Shown in pieces: positions 41,778-50,477 of a DNA stretch of 64,000 nt; positions within the stretch are counted from its first letter, which is position 1; each line of letters opens with the position of its first letter. The stretch is from Treponema vincentii F0403 (lineage in GTDB: Bacteria; Spirochaetota; Spirochaetia; Treponematales; Treponemataceae): positions 1 to 64,000 of the forward strand of contig NZ_KE332513.1 of NCBI RefSeq assembly GCF_000412995.1. The letters run 5' to 3'. Under the pieces are notes generated by a model. That model did no database searches. It saw only the letters and a list, made by a program, of their open reading frames with translations, and was not told the origin of the DNA. Position numbers and translations under genes: made by a program.

Positions 41778-43088
41778 TTACTTCTTGCGATGAGAATCGT
41801 TAGCGGAAACCCATGCTTCGTATTCGTTTGCAAGCTGTGCGGGAGTTTTCTGCCCAATCATAACTGCTTGAATACCGGGGTTCAGTATGCTATTGACACC
41901 TTCGCTGTCCATCTTCGCATCGATAACATAACCCATGCTCTGGTTATCGATAAGGTTGATGTATTGCTTTGTCAGCTGGTCGATATCGAACTTGGAAAGA
42001 TCAAGCTTATAAGTAGTGGTAGTACCGTACTTTGTTAAAATTTCGCAAGCTTCTTTACCGGACGTAAAGGCAATGAATTTCCATGCCGCATCGGCTTTTG
42101 CGCCCGTCAATTTTGCATTCATACCGAAAGCTTCGCCGATTGTCGCGGCGCTTGAACCGTGTGTAACCTCGCCTGCAACAGCGGGGAACGCCATCAGCTG
42201 ATACTGTGCATAGTCTTCGGGTTTTGCAGCATTTTTCAATGCGGAAATACGCCAGCCGGCATCCAAAAGGTATACGGCCTTATCCGCAATAAATTCACCC
42301 CAAGAAGCGGTTCCTTCCATCTGGTTTACTCCGGGAGGGAAGAGTTTAGCATCGGTCATTGTTTTAATAACGTTGATTGCATCGACGAATTGCTTGTCGG
42401 AGAATTTAGCTTTTCCGACCATTGCATTATCAAACCATGCGGTACCTGCCATGCGGTCGGTCAACATGGACAATAAAAGCGATTGAGCCTGCCACTGTCC
42501 CTTATTTGCAAATGCAAGCGGGGTTAAACCGGCTGCTCTGATCGCCGGGACCTGAGCAATCATTTCGTTAAGCGTTTTCGGAGTTGTTAAACCGAGTTTC
42601 TTCTGCAGTTTCGGATTGACATAGACAACCGTACATACCGCGAGGTTTTGAGAAATAATGTAGATTTCTCCATTCGGCCCCTGAGGCGCCCAAACGGCAG
42701 GATTGTACTGTTTTTTTAAATCGTCCGTCAGATACGGGCGGAGATCTTTTACCATACCGCGGTCGAGCACATAACCGGAACGGGCACCTGCATAAGTGGT
42801 GAACACATCCGGAATATCGCCGGAAGCAGCCATAATCTGGAACTTATCATGGAAAGCTTCGCCGCTTACATATTCGAATTCAAGTTTGATATTCGGATAT
42901 TTCTTTTCAAAAGCCGCGACGGTTTCGGGCCAGTAGGCAGACTGCGGGTTTGCCAAATCCATTTGCATGTATACCGAAAGGGTTACCGGTGCATTCGGAT
43001 CGGCCTTGGAATTATCCCCCTGCCCCATTGCAAAAACCAATGCAGCGGTACACAAGCACACAAACAATAGCGCAATGCTCTTTTTCAT
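41778..43088 (-). CDS. Carbohydrate ABC transporter substrate-binding protein
   Basis: 436 aa. Signal peptide ending FAMGQ (no lipobox Cys), then a bacterial SBP type-1 fold: LSVYMQMDLANPQSAYWPET near the start, an AASGDIPDVFTTYAG (~100) loop, and KDLRPYLTDDLKKQYNPAVW. Anchoring is therefore by N-terminal signal or not at all, unusual since many spirochaete SBPs are lipoproteins. It starts the importer operon behind AGGAGGATG and an extended -10 promoter at 43167-43175. Substrate unknown, likely a sugar or polyol. Confidence 0.9.
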   Translation of the reverse strand: MKKSIALLFVCLCTAALVFAMGQGDNSKADPNAPVTLSVYMQMDLANPQSAYWPETVAAFEKKYPNIKLEFEYVSGEAFHDKFQIMAASGDIPDVFTTYAGARSGYVLDRGMVKDLRPYLTDDLKKQYNPAVWAPQGPNGEIYIISQNLAVCTVVYVNPKLQKKLGLTTPKTLNEMIAQVPAIRAAGLTPLAFANKGQWQAQSLLLSMLTDRMAGTAWFDNAMVGKAKFSDKQFVDAINVIKTMTDAKLFPPGVNQMEGTASWGEFIADKAVYLLDAGWRISALKNAAKPEDYAQYQLMAFPAVAGEVTHGSSAATIGEAFGMNAKLTGAKADAAWKFIAFTSGKEACEILTKYGTTTTYKLDLSKFDIDQLTKQYINLIDNQSMGYVIDAKMDSEGVNSILNPGIQAVMIGQKTPAQLANEYEAWVSANDSHRKK

Positions 43089-43166
43089 TGCATCCTCCTC
43101 AGGTAGACAATCATTACCGTAAAAAACCGATTTTAATTGTCAACTTTAAATTAGTAGATAAAAAAT

Positions 43167-43175
43167 AGTATAGCA
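43167..43175 (-). promoter_or_regulatory. Extended -10 promoter of the sugar-importer operon
   Basis: On the minus strand TGC-TATACT (43175-43167); no convincing -35. Leader of about 70 nt to the ATG at 43088. Confidence 0.5.
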
Positions 43176-43265
43176 TTGGTTTGTGCTTTTTACCAGTAAA
43201 ATTTTTTCAAAATTTAACGGATTTTTCTATTAAATTTCTATTACATTTAAACGGCAACGCTTCGG

Positions 43266-44021
43266 TTACCTATCAAGCAGTGCCTGTTTAAGGTATTCAA
43301 AACATTCCTGCAGGTCGGTACAGCGGAGAACCGCATAATCGTCAAAATATGTCGGCTGTTCGTTGACTATGGCAACCGCTCCGCCTGCCTGCAGGGTCAG
43401 CTGCGGTAGGGCTGCGGCAGGATATACGGTAAGGCTGCTGCCTAATACCAGCAATAAATCCGCCCTGCCGCATTCTTTTTGAGCTTCCGTTATCGCAGCG
43501 GACGGGAGCGCCTCCCCGAAAAACGTAATATCAGGCTTTAATGCGTGCCCGCATTTGGGGCACAGCGGCACTTGTCCCGTACGGGCAACCTCGACGACAT
43601 CTTCAAAAGTTGTGCTGTATGAACAATATGTACAGCTGTGCCGAGAAGGAGAACCGTGCACTTCGATAACGTGTTTACTTCCGGCTTTTTGATGCAATAA
43701 GTCGATATTTTGGGTAATAAGCGCTTTTAATAGTCCTTTAGCTTCCAAACCGGCAAGCACCTGATGCACAATTGACGGCTCTTTTTCCTGTAACCCGTAG
43801 ATAAATTCCTTTGCAAGCCGGTAGTACACGGACGGGTTTTCTCTAAAGACTTCTATATCGAACATCTTATCGGTTTCGGGCAGCGTATAGAGGCCGTTCT
43901 TTCCTCTAAAATCCCGAATACCGGACAAGGTACTAACCCCTGCACCCGTAAATGCAACGCAATGCCGCGCCGCCGCTATGCGATCCGCTAATTCCCGATA
44001 TGTTGTTTCGTTAGTTTTCAT
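43266..44021 (-). CDS. cobB: Sir2-family NAD-dependent protein deacylase
   Basis: Removes acyl groups from lysines using NAD+. 251 aa. Seen: [15 protein letters not shown] (NAD loop, ~22-36), [12 protein letters not shown] (~102), the catalytic His in [11 protein letters not shown], the zinc site CTYC...CPKC (~130-153), and [13 protein letters not shown]. It lies between the importer's promoter region and the YgbA-ICMT gene on the same strand. No other acylation genes are nearby. Confidence 0.9.
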   Translation of the reverse strand: MKTNETTYRELADRIAAARHCVAFTGAGVSTLSGIRDFRGKNGLYTLPETDKMFDIEVFRENPSVYYRLAKEFIYGLQEKEPSIVHQVLAGLEAKGLLKALITQNIDLLHQKAGSKHVIEVHGSPSRHSCTYCSYSTTFEDVVEVARTGQVPLCPKCGHALKPDITFFGEALPSAAITEAQKECGRADLLLVLGSSLTVYPAAALPQLTLQAGGAVAIVNEQPTYFDDYAVLRCTDLQECFEYLKQALLDR

Positions 44022-44103
44022 ACAGGTCTCCTATCACTTCTGTCGAATATCTCCAATTATTCAATTCTTAATTGATAATGCATTCAAGGGCATTATTCAA
44101 GGA

Positions 44104-44132
44104 TATCCCTAAAAACCGAAGTTTTTAGAGGT
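44104..44132. repeat. GGAACCTCTAAAAAC-family hairpin overlapping a stop codon
   Basis: CCCTAAAAAC/GTTTTTAGAG arms (44107-44130). On the minus strand the sequence GGCACCTCTAAAAAC supplies the TAA stop and last residues of the YgbA-ICMT gene. Other copies follow genes at 7644, 50237 and 56653. Confidence 0.55.
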
Positions 44133-44979
44133 GCCTGTAAGCACTCATTTTCTTCCATGGAATAAAGCGGTTGACCCGTCTGCAATACGCGGCATATTCA
44201 TCGCCGAAACGTTCTGCAAGCCATTTTTCTTCCGTCAGCTTCATAAACACGGTGAGGTATAGCCAGAAAAGCGGCGGTAAAATCAATACATACCAATTTC
44301 TGCAAAACAGCAGCGCACCGGTACAGATAAAAAGAAAGGCTGAATAAATCGGATTACGCACAAAGGCATATACGCCGCCGGTTTCAAGCTGATTTGATTT
44401 TATCTTAATATCGATGCGGGAACCCATTACTGCAGAACACCACAATATAATACCGCCTACAACGCACAAGATGCCTGCAATGACAAAAATGAGCGTAAGA
44501 TTTGTGCCGACCGTCCCGCTTGTAAGCATGCCGAATGTTACCGGAGCAATACCGGCGGCGGTAAATGCAATCATAATTGCAATACACACCGGTCCGATTC
44601 CCATTACCGGCAGATGGTCTTGTTCGTTTTGTTTCATAGCCGAAAGCTCCTTTTTACTACGGATGGTACCGATAAGATGCTGTAAACTCAACACAGGATG
44701 CTGGAACAGCATACGCGGCCCGCTATACCGCATAACTATGCGGATTTGCCGCCGCATTTCCGGTTTATAGCAGTGTACGGGACAGACATTACAAAACGGC
44801 TTTTCCGGTTCATTGCGGTATCGGCATTGTGCAATCCGCTTATGTGTATAAGCCTTTAAACCTTCCGAATCGATAACCTCCGTATCAGACATGGGCTGGT
44901 CAGTCCGGTGCGCCGCAGCATATACATCGATCATCGAATCAACTAAATGCACCTCATCTTCTATCGTCATCTTATGCAT
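44125..44979 (-). CDS. Fusion of YgbA-like (nitrous-oxide-stimulated promoter) and isoprenylcysteine methyltransferase-like domains
   Basis: 284 aa. Residues ~1-100 match the YgbA_NO family: CRYRNEPEKPFCNVCPVHCY with several Cys/His, then RMLFQHPVLSLQHL. Residues ~125-275 are an ICMT/PEMT-type membrane methyltransferase (four hydrophobic segments; GGVYAFVRNPIYSAFLF near ~207 and AAYCRRVNRFIPW at the end). A strong ribosome site, AAAGGAG, lies 9 bp before an internal ATG at 44637 (residue 115), so the second half may also be made alone. Fusion of the two domains is not a form I know. The repeat hairpin at 44104 forms the stop. Confidence 0.75.
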   Translation of the reverse strand: MHKMTIEDEVHLVDSMIDVYAAAHRTDQPMSDTEVIDSEGLKAYTHKRIAQCRYRNEPEKPFCNVCPVHCYKPEMRRQIRIVMRYSGPRMLFQHPVLSLQHLIGTIRSKKELSAMKQNEQDHLPVMGIGPVCIAIMIAFTAAGIAPVTFGMLTSGTVGTNLTLIFVIAGILCVVGGIILWCSAVMGSRIDIKIKSNQLETGGVYAFVRNPIYSAFLFICTGALLFCRNWYVLILPPLFWLYLTVFMKLTEEKWLAERFGDEYAAYCRRVNRFIPWKKMSAYRHL

Positions 44980-45005
44980 ATCGATACCTTATGAGCAAAA
45001 ACACT

Positions 45006-45044
45006 GGGGATGTCTCAAAAGTCGGTTACTTTTTCAACATCCCC
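45006..45044 (+). terminator. Hairpin GGGGATGT...ACATCCCC
   Basis: 8-bp arms with an interior matching the 41719 hairpin (GTCGGTTACTTTTTC in the loop region). It lies in a 292-bp gene-free stretch upstream of the YgbA-ICMT start and just left of the tandem repeat. Confidence 0.45.
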
Positions 45045-45076
45045 GCGTCTAAACTCGTTTCTGCGTAAACCCCAGA

Positions 45077-45244
45077 CATCCTCGCCCAAGAATGAACCTC
45101 CATGTTCATTCTTGGGCTGCAAGTTTACCTTGCAAACTTGTTTCTGCTTGGAACCAGCGGCATCCTCGCTCAACAATGAACCTCCATGTTCATTGTTGAG
45201 CTGCAAGTTTGCAAGGCAAACTTGTTACTGCATAGAACCACCGC
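45077..45244. repeat. Two 84-bp tandem units of the modular palindromic repeat
   Basis: Units 45077-45160 and 45161-45244 begin CATCCTCGC and are exactly 84 bp. Each has a hairpin (GCCCAAGAATGAAC or GCTCAACAATGAAC arm, CTCC loop) and a second AAGTTT.../AAACTT hairpin, then GGAACCA/AGAACCA. A third partial unit, CATCCTTGGCGG, follows. Between the units both stem arms change together (CCC.AAG to CTC.AAC). Confidence 0.8.
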
Positions 45245-45271
45245 CATCCTTGGCGGTTCTGTGCCGCTTCC

Positions 45272-46126
45272 TTACGCCTTTACAATCGGCACCCAGAGTT
45301 CCATCCGGTAATCGGGGCTATACATATCCCCCTCCGAATATGCTTCAAAGTCGGGGGTGCCGGCATGGCAGTAGCCTTGTTCGGGGAAGAAGGTTTCCAT
45401 AACGTACTTCCAGCCTTGGTGGATACAGCCGGGAACTGCACCGTGCAGCCGGACGACTGCGTATTCAGCTTCGGGAATGTGCATCACCGCTAAGCCGAGC
45501 GCTGCCGCCTTTTGTTCGTCGCAGCAATCGTATGCTGCGGTATAAATGAAGGTTTTCCCGCCTTTCACCTCGGAACAGACGCCGAAGCTCTTACCGTTTC
45601 CAAGTTTCGCAAGCTCCTCATGCGGTGCTTTTTTAAAAAGGCTTCCCCACACTTTCGGAAACTCACTTGTTTGATCCGCTGCAATCTGCACGCCTGCAAG
45701 CGTAAATCCGCTCTTTTTTTCAATTTTAACTTCCATAGTTTGCCCTCCATTGACGGTTAAAGATAGTTTAATCGGAGCAAACGACTTAAATGCTTTTCCG
45801 TTCCGTACTCCGCTCGGGCTGACACCGTGGAATTTTTTAAACGCAGCGGCAAAGGAGTCTGGCGATTCATAGCCGTAGGCGAGCGCAATGTCGATAATCT
45901 TTGCATCGGTATTGCGTAAATCCGCGGCAGCCAGGCTAAGCTTTCTAAAACGGAGATATTCAGTTAAGGGATACCCGACCAATATCGAAAAAATTCTGCT
46001 GAACAGCGGATAGGAATAACCGGAAATGCGCGCAATCTCCGCTTCATCATATCCCGTCTCAAGCGTCTTTTCAATATAAGCCATTGTTCCGTTAAATGAT
46101 TGAATGATATTCATCTTTTGCTCCAA
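45272..46126 (-). CDS. AraC-family regulator with GyrI-like effector domain
   Basis: Transcription regulator, 284 aa. The N-terminal AraC DNA-binding domain (~10-105) has two helix-turn-helix units, EIARISGYSYPLFSRIFS and ALAYGYESPDSFAAAFKKFH. The C-terminal GyrI-like ligand-binding domain (~125-284) contains VKIEKKSGFTLAGVQI and ends with GMELWVPI. This order (DNA-binding first) is typical of Rob/SoxS-like BltR/TipA-type multidrug sensors. It lies alone between repeats and the small ORF at 46192. Target genes unknown. Confidence 0.9.
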   Translation of the reverse strand: MEQKMNIIQSFNGTMAYIEKTLETGYDEAEIARISGYSYPLFSRIFSILVGYPLTEYLRFRKLSLAAADLRNTDAKIIDIALAYGYESPDSFAAAFKKFHGVSPSGVRNGKAFKSFAPIKLSLTVNGGQTMEVKIEKKSGFTLAGVQIAADQTSEFPKVWGSLFKKAPHEELAKLGNGKSFGVCSEVKGGKTFIYTAAYDCCDEQKAAALGLAVMHIPEAEYAVVRLHGAVPGCIHQGWKYVMETFFPEQGYCHAGTPDFEAYSEGDMYSPDYRMELWVPIVKA

Positions 46127-46191
46127 AAACTATGGAGAGTATAATGCATATAAAAAGAGCCGTCCCGATATTTGCAGTACAAAAAAACTCG

Positions 46192-46344
46192 TTAGCTAAG
46201 CGGTGTATATGCGGGTATATTCAGAATCGGCAGGGTTTCCGGAGAAGTTACCTTTATGCCGTAGTTGGTACCGTCGTCCGCTCTTTCTTCTAATAATACA
46301 TAGTATACCGAGAAAGAAGGCTGGGGACAATCAATATTGTGCAT
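46192..46344 (-). CDS. Small ORF, 50 aa, coding-like
   Basis: ATG at 46344 to TAA at 46192, 50 aa (MHNIDCPQPSFSVYYVLLEE, then YGIKVTSPETLPILN). The mix of strands and the closely matching codon use resemble small DUF6514-like proteins, but this resemblance is impressionistic. It lies 18 bp downstream of the Bat-like gene stop and has no clear ribosome site. It could be translated from the same message. Confidence 0.45.
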   Translation of the reverse strand: MHNIDCPQPSFSVYYVLLEERADDGTNYGIKVTSPETLPILNIPAYTPLS

Positions 46345-46362
46345 AATATGCAGTTGCTAACG

Positions 46363-47340
46363 CTAGTGTAGAGCGTATTCGGTTTCCGTTCTTTCGGCGA
46401 TATGCGGGAGTTGTTTCAGCATATCCTGAGAAACGGCAGTATAGTTGCGGATTAAGTCGGCGACGCTGCTGCCGAAACGCTGACGTTCCAGCATAGCATA
46501 AAAGATGCAAAAAAGATCGGTGATTTCCTGTTTTGAGGCGAATACTTCCGTAAGCGTTTTTGTCAATTCGGTGTAAGTTGCGCTTAAAAAATACGCTTCA
46601 TCTTTTGCGGGAACAACCGAAGCGGTGTCCGTACACAGCGCCTGTATATATTCGCGAAGGCAGCGGTCAATTGATGCATACCAGTTTTCTACGGCTCTCT
46701 TCGTATCTTCTTTAACTTCGCCGGTAAAGCCGGGGTTTCCCTCGGCGGAATTTCGGCTTGTGCCGGTAGTAGTCTCGGCAGCCGGTATGCACTTTTGAAT
46801 TTTCCGCGCTTCTTTATAGAGCCGCTTTAATTGCTTTCGCAGTGCGGCACGCCGTTTTTTTGCCGTCCCAACTGTTGTTTTTCTCAATTTTCGAAGCAGC
46901 AGCCATGCTCCGGTGCTTACCAGTGCAAGGAAGCCGGCGCCCAAAACGGCCGCGCCGTATAACAAAAAGTCTGTTCCCGGAATCATCAGCGGCGGCTTCG
47001 GCTGCTGGAGACTTATCCGTTCGCCGGTTGCCAAAAGCGAAGAAACGGTGATTGCCGGGAGCTTAGTATGTAACGGTAAGAAACTAAGCACGGGAAAATC
47101 TATCTCTCCCGTTTCCCACGGCACAAAGATGATAGAAAGGTAATATTCCGCTTCCCGCTTCACAATCCGTATCTCGTTTACGGTCATCATATCGTTTTGC
47201 GTGATGTTTTTAAGCGGGATCGAATCGCCGGCCGTAAAGCCGCGGTCTGTTAAAGATGCGCATTCTTTTTCCGACAGCAAAAACAGAAACTGCGCAGTAT
47301 CGCCGACAAAGATACGCTGCGGGATGAGCACGCCGTTCAT
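46363..47340 (-). CDS. BatD-like/unknown membrane protein, 325 aa
   Basis: An N-terminal extracytoplasmic region (to ~118) is followed by one membrane segment (FLLYGAAVLGAGFLALVSTGA at ~125-147) and a basic, helical cytoplasmic tail with KKRRAALRKQLKRLYKEARK. It begins without a signal peptide (MNGVLIPQRIFVGDTAQFLF), so the N-terminal domain is exported by the membrane segment only if topology allows; this is odd. Beside the DUF58 gene (4-bp overlap) it fits BatD/DUF4129-type partners of MoxR-Bat aerotolerance clusters, but no firm match is made. Confidence 0.55.
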   Translation of the reverse strand: MNGVLIPQRIFVGDTAQFLFLLSEKECASLTDRGFTAGDSIPLKNITQNDMMTVNEIRIVKREAEYYLSIIFVPWETGEIDFPVLSFLPLHTKLPAITVSSLLATGERISLQQPKPPLMIPGTDFLLYGAAVLGAGFLALVSTGAWLLLRKLRKTTVGTAKKRRAALRKQLKRLYKEARKIQKCIPAAETTTGTSRNSAEGNPGFTGEVKEDTKRAVENWYASIDRCLREYIQALCTDTASVVPAKDEAYFLSATYTELTKTLTEVFASKQEITDLFCIFYAMLERQRFGSSVADLIRNYTAVSQDMLKQLPHIAERTETEYALH

Positions 47341-48263
47341 AGCATCATATCCGCAGGCGGCCGGTAGCGGCTAAAAGATTGGAACCCGTATTTGCCGGTC
47401 AAAAAAAATTGATTTAAAAGCTTTACCGTATTGCCGTCGTACGGCAGCACAAGCGGATAGGCGCCGCAGCGGATGCAGGTATTTTCCCATTGCTGCGTAT
47501 CTTCGGCTGCACGGCGGATACGGTCTTGCCGGAACCGATGCGAATTAGTCGGCAACAACCGCTCAAGTCCCGTTTCGGGGTCGGTAAAGCGCAATATTCC
47601 CGATGCAGGCAGCGCTTCGTCATAAGGAGCGGTAATACGGATTGCCGCAACATCATGGCGGCGTGCCAATAGTCCCAATTCTTTTTCAAAATTTTCTACT
47701 TTAAAATCCGATAGGATAATAACGAGTGTCCGCTGCCGCAGCGATTTTGCCGCTGCTTCGAGTGCGGAAGTTAAGGCGGTACCGTTATTTTTGCTGCCCG
47801 AAACGGCAATCCGTTCCAGTGCATTCAGTATATGTAAACTCGGTTCTCTGCCGCGGCGGAGTTGGAACATCCGCACAACCTTTCCGTCAAAAGCAAGGAG
47901 CCCCGTATAGCTATGCAGGTGTTCGGCCGCAAAGGTTATCAAGGCCGCCGCTTCCAGCAGTTTTTCTTGCGGTGAATAAACAGCGCTGCCTGCTTCCATC
48001 GAAGCCGACACATCGGCAATTAAAAAAAGCCTCATATCCCGTTCTTCACGGTAGAGCTTTACAAAGGTTTTACCGCTGCGTGCCATCAGGTTCCAGTCGA
48101 TACTTCTGATATCGTCTCCGGCTTCATATTCACGCAGCGCATCAAACTCAATACCTCTGCCACGGAAATGACTGCGGAAGCTTCCTGCCTGCATTCCCTG
48201 CGCAATGGAGAGCGCTGCCAGCTGTAATTGTTTTGACCGTTCGGCTAAGTAACCGGTTTTCAT
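47337..48263 (-). CDS. DUF58-domain protein (Bat/MoxR-associated)
   Basis: 308 aa. The DUF58 signature RGIEFDALREYEAGDDIRSI followed by DWNLMARSGKTFVKLYREER lies at ~33-75. It leads into a von Willebrand-A-like domain with the MIDAS-type DVSASMEAGS (~92) and IILSDF (~180). Such proteins act with MoxR ATPases and VWA partners in envelope-stress or aerotolerance clusters; the ATPase is not in this window. It overlaps the Bat-like gene by 4 bp. Confidence 0.85.
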   Translation of the reverse strand: MKTGYLAERSKQLQLAALSIAQGMQAGSFRSHFRGRGIEFDALREYEAGDDIRSIDWNLMARSGKTFVKLYREERDMRLFLIADVSASMEAGSAVYSPQEKLLEAAALITFAAEHLHSYTGLLAFDGKVVRMFQLRRGREPSLHILNALERIAVSGSKNNGTALTSALEAAAKSLRQRTLVIILSDFKVENFEKELGLLARRHDVAAIRITAPYDEALPASGILRFTDPETGLERLLPTNSHRFRQDRIRRAAEDTQQWENTCIRCGAYPLVLPYDGNTVKLLNQFFLTGKYGFQSFSRYRPPADMML

Positions 48264-48338
48264 CTATCTCGAATCCTAAACCGGTCTCCATTCTTTAATT
48301 CCGTTACGGATGACCGATTCGTGTAAGGGTATACAAAA

Positions 48339-48381
48339 ACGGGGATGGCGAAAAAGCAAATGGCTCTTACGGCATCCCCGT
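48339..48381 (-). terminator. Bidirectional hairpin terminator of argS
   Basis: ACGGGGATG (48339-48347) and CATCCCCGT (48373-48381) arms, with T5 on the minus strand (after argS) and T4 on the plus. Same family as 41719 and 45006. Confidence 0.65.
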
Positions 48382-48408
48382 TTTGACGGTATTTACGAGT
48401 TTGTCCGC

Positions 48409-50172
48409 TTACATGACTTCAAGGAAGGGAACAAGTACCAGTCCCGTTGCGTTTTTCAGTACGATATAGACTGCTTTTGCAAGCGCGAGCCGGGTTGCGG
48501 CAACATCGGCGTTTTCGGCGCCGAGGATGGGGCAGTCGTGATAGAAGCGGCTGAACAGCTTGCAAAGGTCGTACAGGTAGCTCGTTATAAACATCGGCGC
48601 ATACTGAGCTGCCGCTTTGTCAACTTGAGCGGGGAATTCTTCCAGTTTTTTCAGTAATTCCCACTCTATGTCGGAGTTGAGCAGTTCCGGTTTGCAAACG
48701 CCTGCCTTTGCTTTTTTGCCTTCTTCCGTATCAGCCTTGCGTAAAATAGAAGAAATACGCGCACCCATGTATTGGATATACGGGCCGGTGTTGCCGTTGA
48801 ACGAAAGAGACTCCGAAGCATTAAAGAGCATGTCTTTTATTGTGTCCACTTGGAGCAGGAAGTAGTGCAATGCGCCGAGCGCGACCTTTTCCGCAACTTC
48901 TTCGGGATTGCCTACTGCGTCTTCACGGCCTTTGGATGCAATCTCTTTTAACGCGCTGTTCTTAAGCTCGGTAATAAGATCGTCCGCATCTACAACGGTA
49001 CCTTCGCGGCTCTTCATCTTACCTTCCGGAAGGTTCACCATACCGTAAGCGAGGTGATATAAGCCGCTGTACCATTCGTAGCCGAGCTGCTTCATAATAT
49101 AGAAAAGCACTTTAAAGTGATAAATTTGCTCGTTACCGACGACATAGATGAGCTTATCAAACGGCCATTCAGCGTGGCGGGTTATTGCAAGCCCGATATC
49201 CTGCGTGATGTATACGGATGTTCCGTCTCCGCGCAGAAGCAGTTTCTTTTCAAACCCGATCGATTTAAGGTCTATCCAAATGGAACCGTCTTCATCTTTA
49301 TAGAAAATACCTTTCTTTAAGCCTTCCAGAATTTCGGCACGTCCCTTGCGGAATACATCGCTTTCAAAGAAAAGCTTATCAAACGAAACACCGGTGCGGT
49401 TATATGTTTGCTGAATACCCTGCAGCGCCCAGCCGTTCATCTTTTTCCACAGTTTTATCGTTTCAGGATCGCCTGCTTCCCATTTCCGCAGCATTTCTTG
49501 TGCTTGCTCTTCAGCTTCGGGATGGTCTTTGCTGTATTTGTGGAACTGCACATACATATCGCCGACGAACTTATCGGGCTTTATGCCTTCTTTTACGGGG
49601 TCGATACCGTTTCCGAAGAGCTGGTAGGCAAGCATCGATTTACAAATATGTACGCCGCGGTCGTTGATGATGTTGGTTTTGTATATATCCGCTCCGCTGA
49701 ATTGTAAGATACGGGAAAGGCTTTCGCCGATGGCATCGTTACGCAGGTGTCCAAGGTGCAGCGGTTTGTTCGTGTTCGGGCTTGAAAACTCAACCATGAT
49801 TTTTTTACCGGAGAGGGTAGTTGTTTTCCCGTAGTTCTCATTCCGATCAATAATAGTGTCGAGAATTTGAGCGGCGGTTTCTCCCTTGGGCAAAAAGACA
49901 TTGATATACGGCCCTACCGCCTTTACTTCGCCTTTTCCCTTTAGAGAAGGATCTGCTTGCAGTTTGGGCAACAGCTCCGCCGCAATTTTAGCGGGAGCGG
50001 AACGCAGCGTTTTTGCAAAACTGAAAAGCGGAAAACCTAAATCTCCCAAATTCGGATCGGGCGGTGTTTCCATACCAATCCGTTCCGCAGTAACGGCTTC
50101 CGTTCCTTCGGGCAGCATCGATGTTAATGCACGTGCAATACTTTCTTTCCATAATAACCGTATATCGTTCAT
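48409..50172 (-). CDS. argS: Arginyl-tRNA synthetase
   Basis: Class Ia synthetase charging tRNA-Arg. 587 aa from the ATG at 50172 (GAGG 6 bp upstream; the ATG at 50187 is an alternative). N-terminal additional domain (~1-110), then the HIGH motif in PLHLGHLRNDAIG (~130), the KMSKS-equivalent in EGKMKSREGTVVDADDLI (~395, MKSRE in place of KMSKS), and the C-terminal DALR anticodon-binding domain (~470-587). It lies upstream of the hairpin terminator and divergent from arcA. Confidence 0.96.
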   Translation of the reverse strand: MNDIRLLWKESIARALTSMLPEGTEAVTAERIGMETPPDPNLGDLGFPLFSFAKTLRSAPAKIAAELLPKLQADPSLKGKGEVKAVGPYINVFLPKGETAAQILDTIIDRNENYGKTTTLSGKKIMVEFSSPNTNKPLHLGHLRNDAIGESLSRILQFSGADIYKTNIINDRGVHICKSMLAYQLFGNGIDPVKEGIKPDKFVGDMYVQFHKYSKDHPEAEEQAQEMLRKWEAGDPETIKLWKKMNGWALQGIQQTYNRTGVSFDKLFFESDVFRKGRAEILEGLKKGIFYKDEDGSIWIDLKSIGFEKKLLLRGDGTSVYITQDIGLAITRHAEWPFDKLIYVVGNEQIYHFKVLFYIMKQLGYEWYSGLYHLAYGMVNLPEGKMKSREGTVVDADDLITELKNSALKEIASKGREDAVGNPEEVAEKVALGALHYFLLQVDTIKDMLFNASESLSFNGNTGPYIQYMGARISSILRKADTEEGKKAKAGVCKPELLNSDIEWELLKKLEEFPAQVDKAAAQYAPMFITSYLYDLCKLFSRFYHDCPILGAENADVAATRLALAKAVYIVLKNATGLVLVPFLEVM

Positions 50173-50236
50173 AATAACCTCACTCATGGGAGCTTCTAAA
50201 ACGTTCGGCCTTAGAAACGCCCTTGTGTTTATGATT

Positions 50237-50277
50237 TAGGGAACCTCCGGAACTATCGGTCTTGAGAGGCTCCGTTC
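50237..50277. repeat. GGAACCTC-type hairpin repeat
   Basis: GGGAACCTCCGGAACTATCG then GGTCTTGAGAGGCTCC forms imperfect arms. It lies in the 305-bp argS-arcA gap; the rest of the gap holds the arcA promoter and a leader with GGCTGACCG...CAGCGGTCA pairing. Confidence 0.4.
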
Positions 50278-50342
50278 AGTATAAAAAATTCCAAGGCTTC
50301 GTGCAAGAGGGCGTTTGTATGGTAAAAAGTGTTAAATTTTAC

Positions 50343-50370
50343 TTGCATTAAAAAAAAACTGTGTTATAAT
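50343..50370 (+). promoter_or_regulatory. Promoter of the arginine deiminase operon
   Basis: TTGCAT (50343-50348), 16-bp A-rich spacer, perfect TATAAT (50365-50370). A leader of ~100 nt with a possible TGACCG/CGGTCA stem precedes AGGAGG and the arcA ATG at 50478. Confidence 0.7.
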
Positions 50371-50477
50371 TGTTTCTATCTTTTGCAGGGAAGACGGCTG
50401 ACCGTGTTTTTTTACGCGAAACAGCCTTTCAGCGGTCATCGTACCGCATCCCGCACTATAAGTTATAGGAGGCTTAT

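Noticed and set aside
45077-45244. Possible CRISPR array
   Set aside because: Units are adjacent with no spacers, and each unit is built of palindromes; no cas gene is in the window.
45010-45402. Plus-strand ORF reading through the 84-bp repeats (130 aa)
   Set aside because: The translation is Cys/Pro-rich repeat text and runs antisense into the AraC gene; the nucleotide palindromes explain the pattern better.
50188-50477. Riboswitch or ArgR box in the arcA leader
   Set aside because: A possible stem is visible but no known riboswitch motif or clear ArgR box could be matched by eye.
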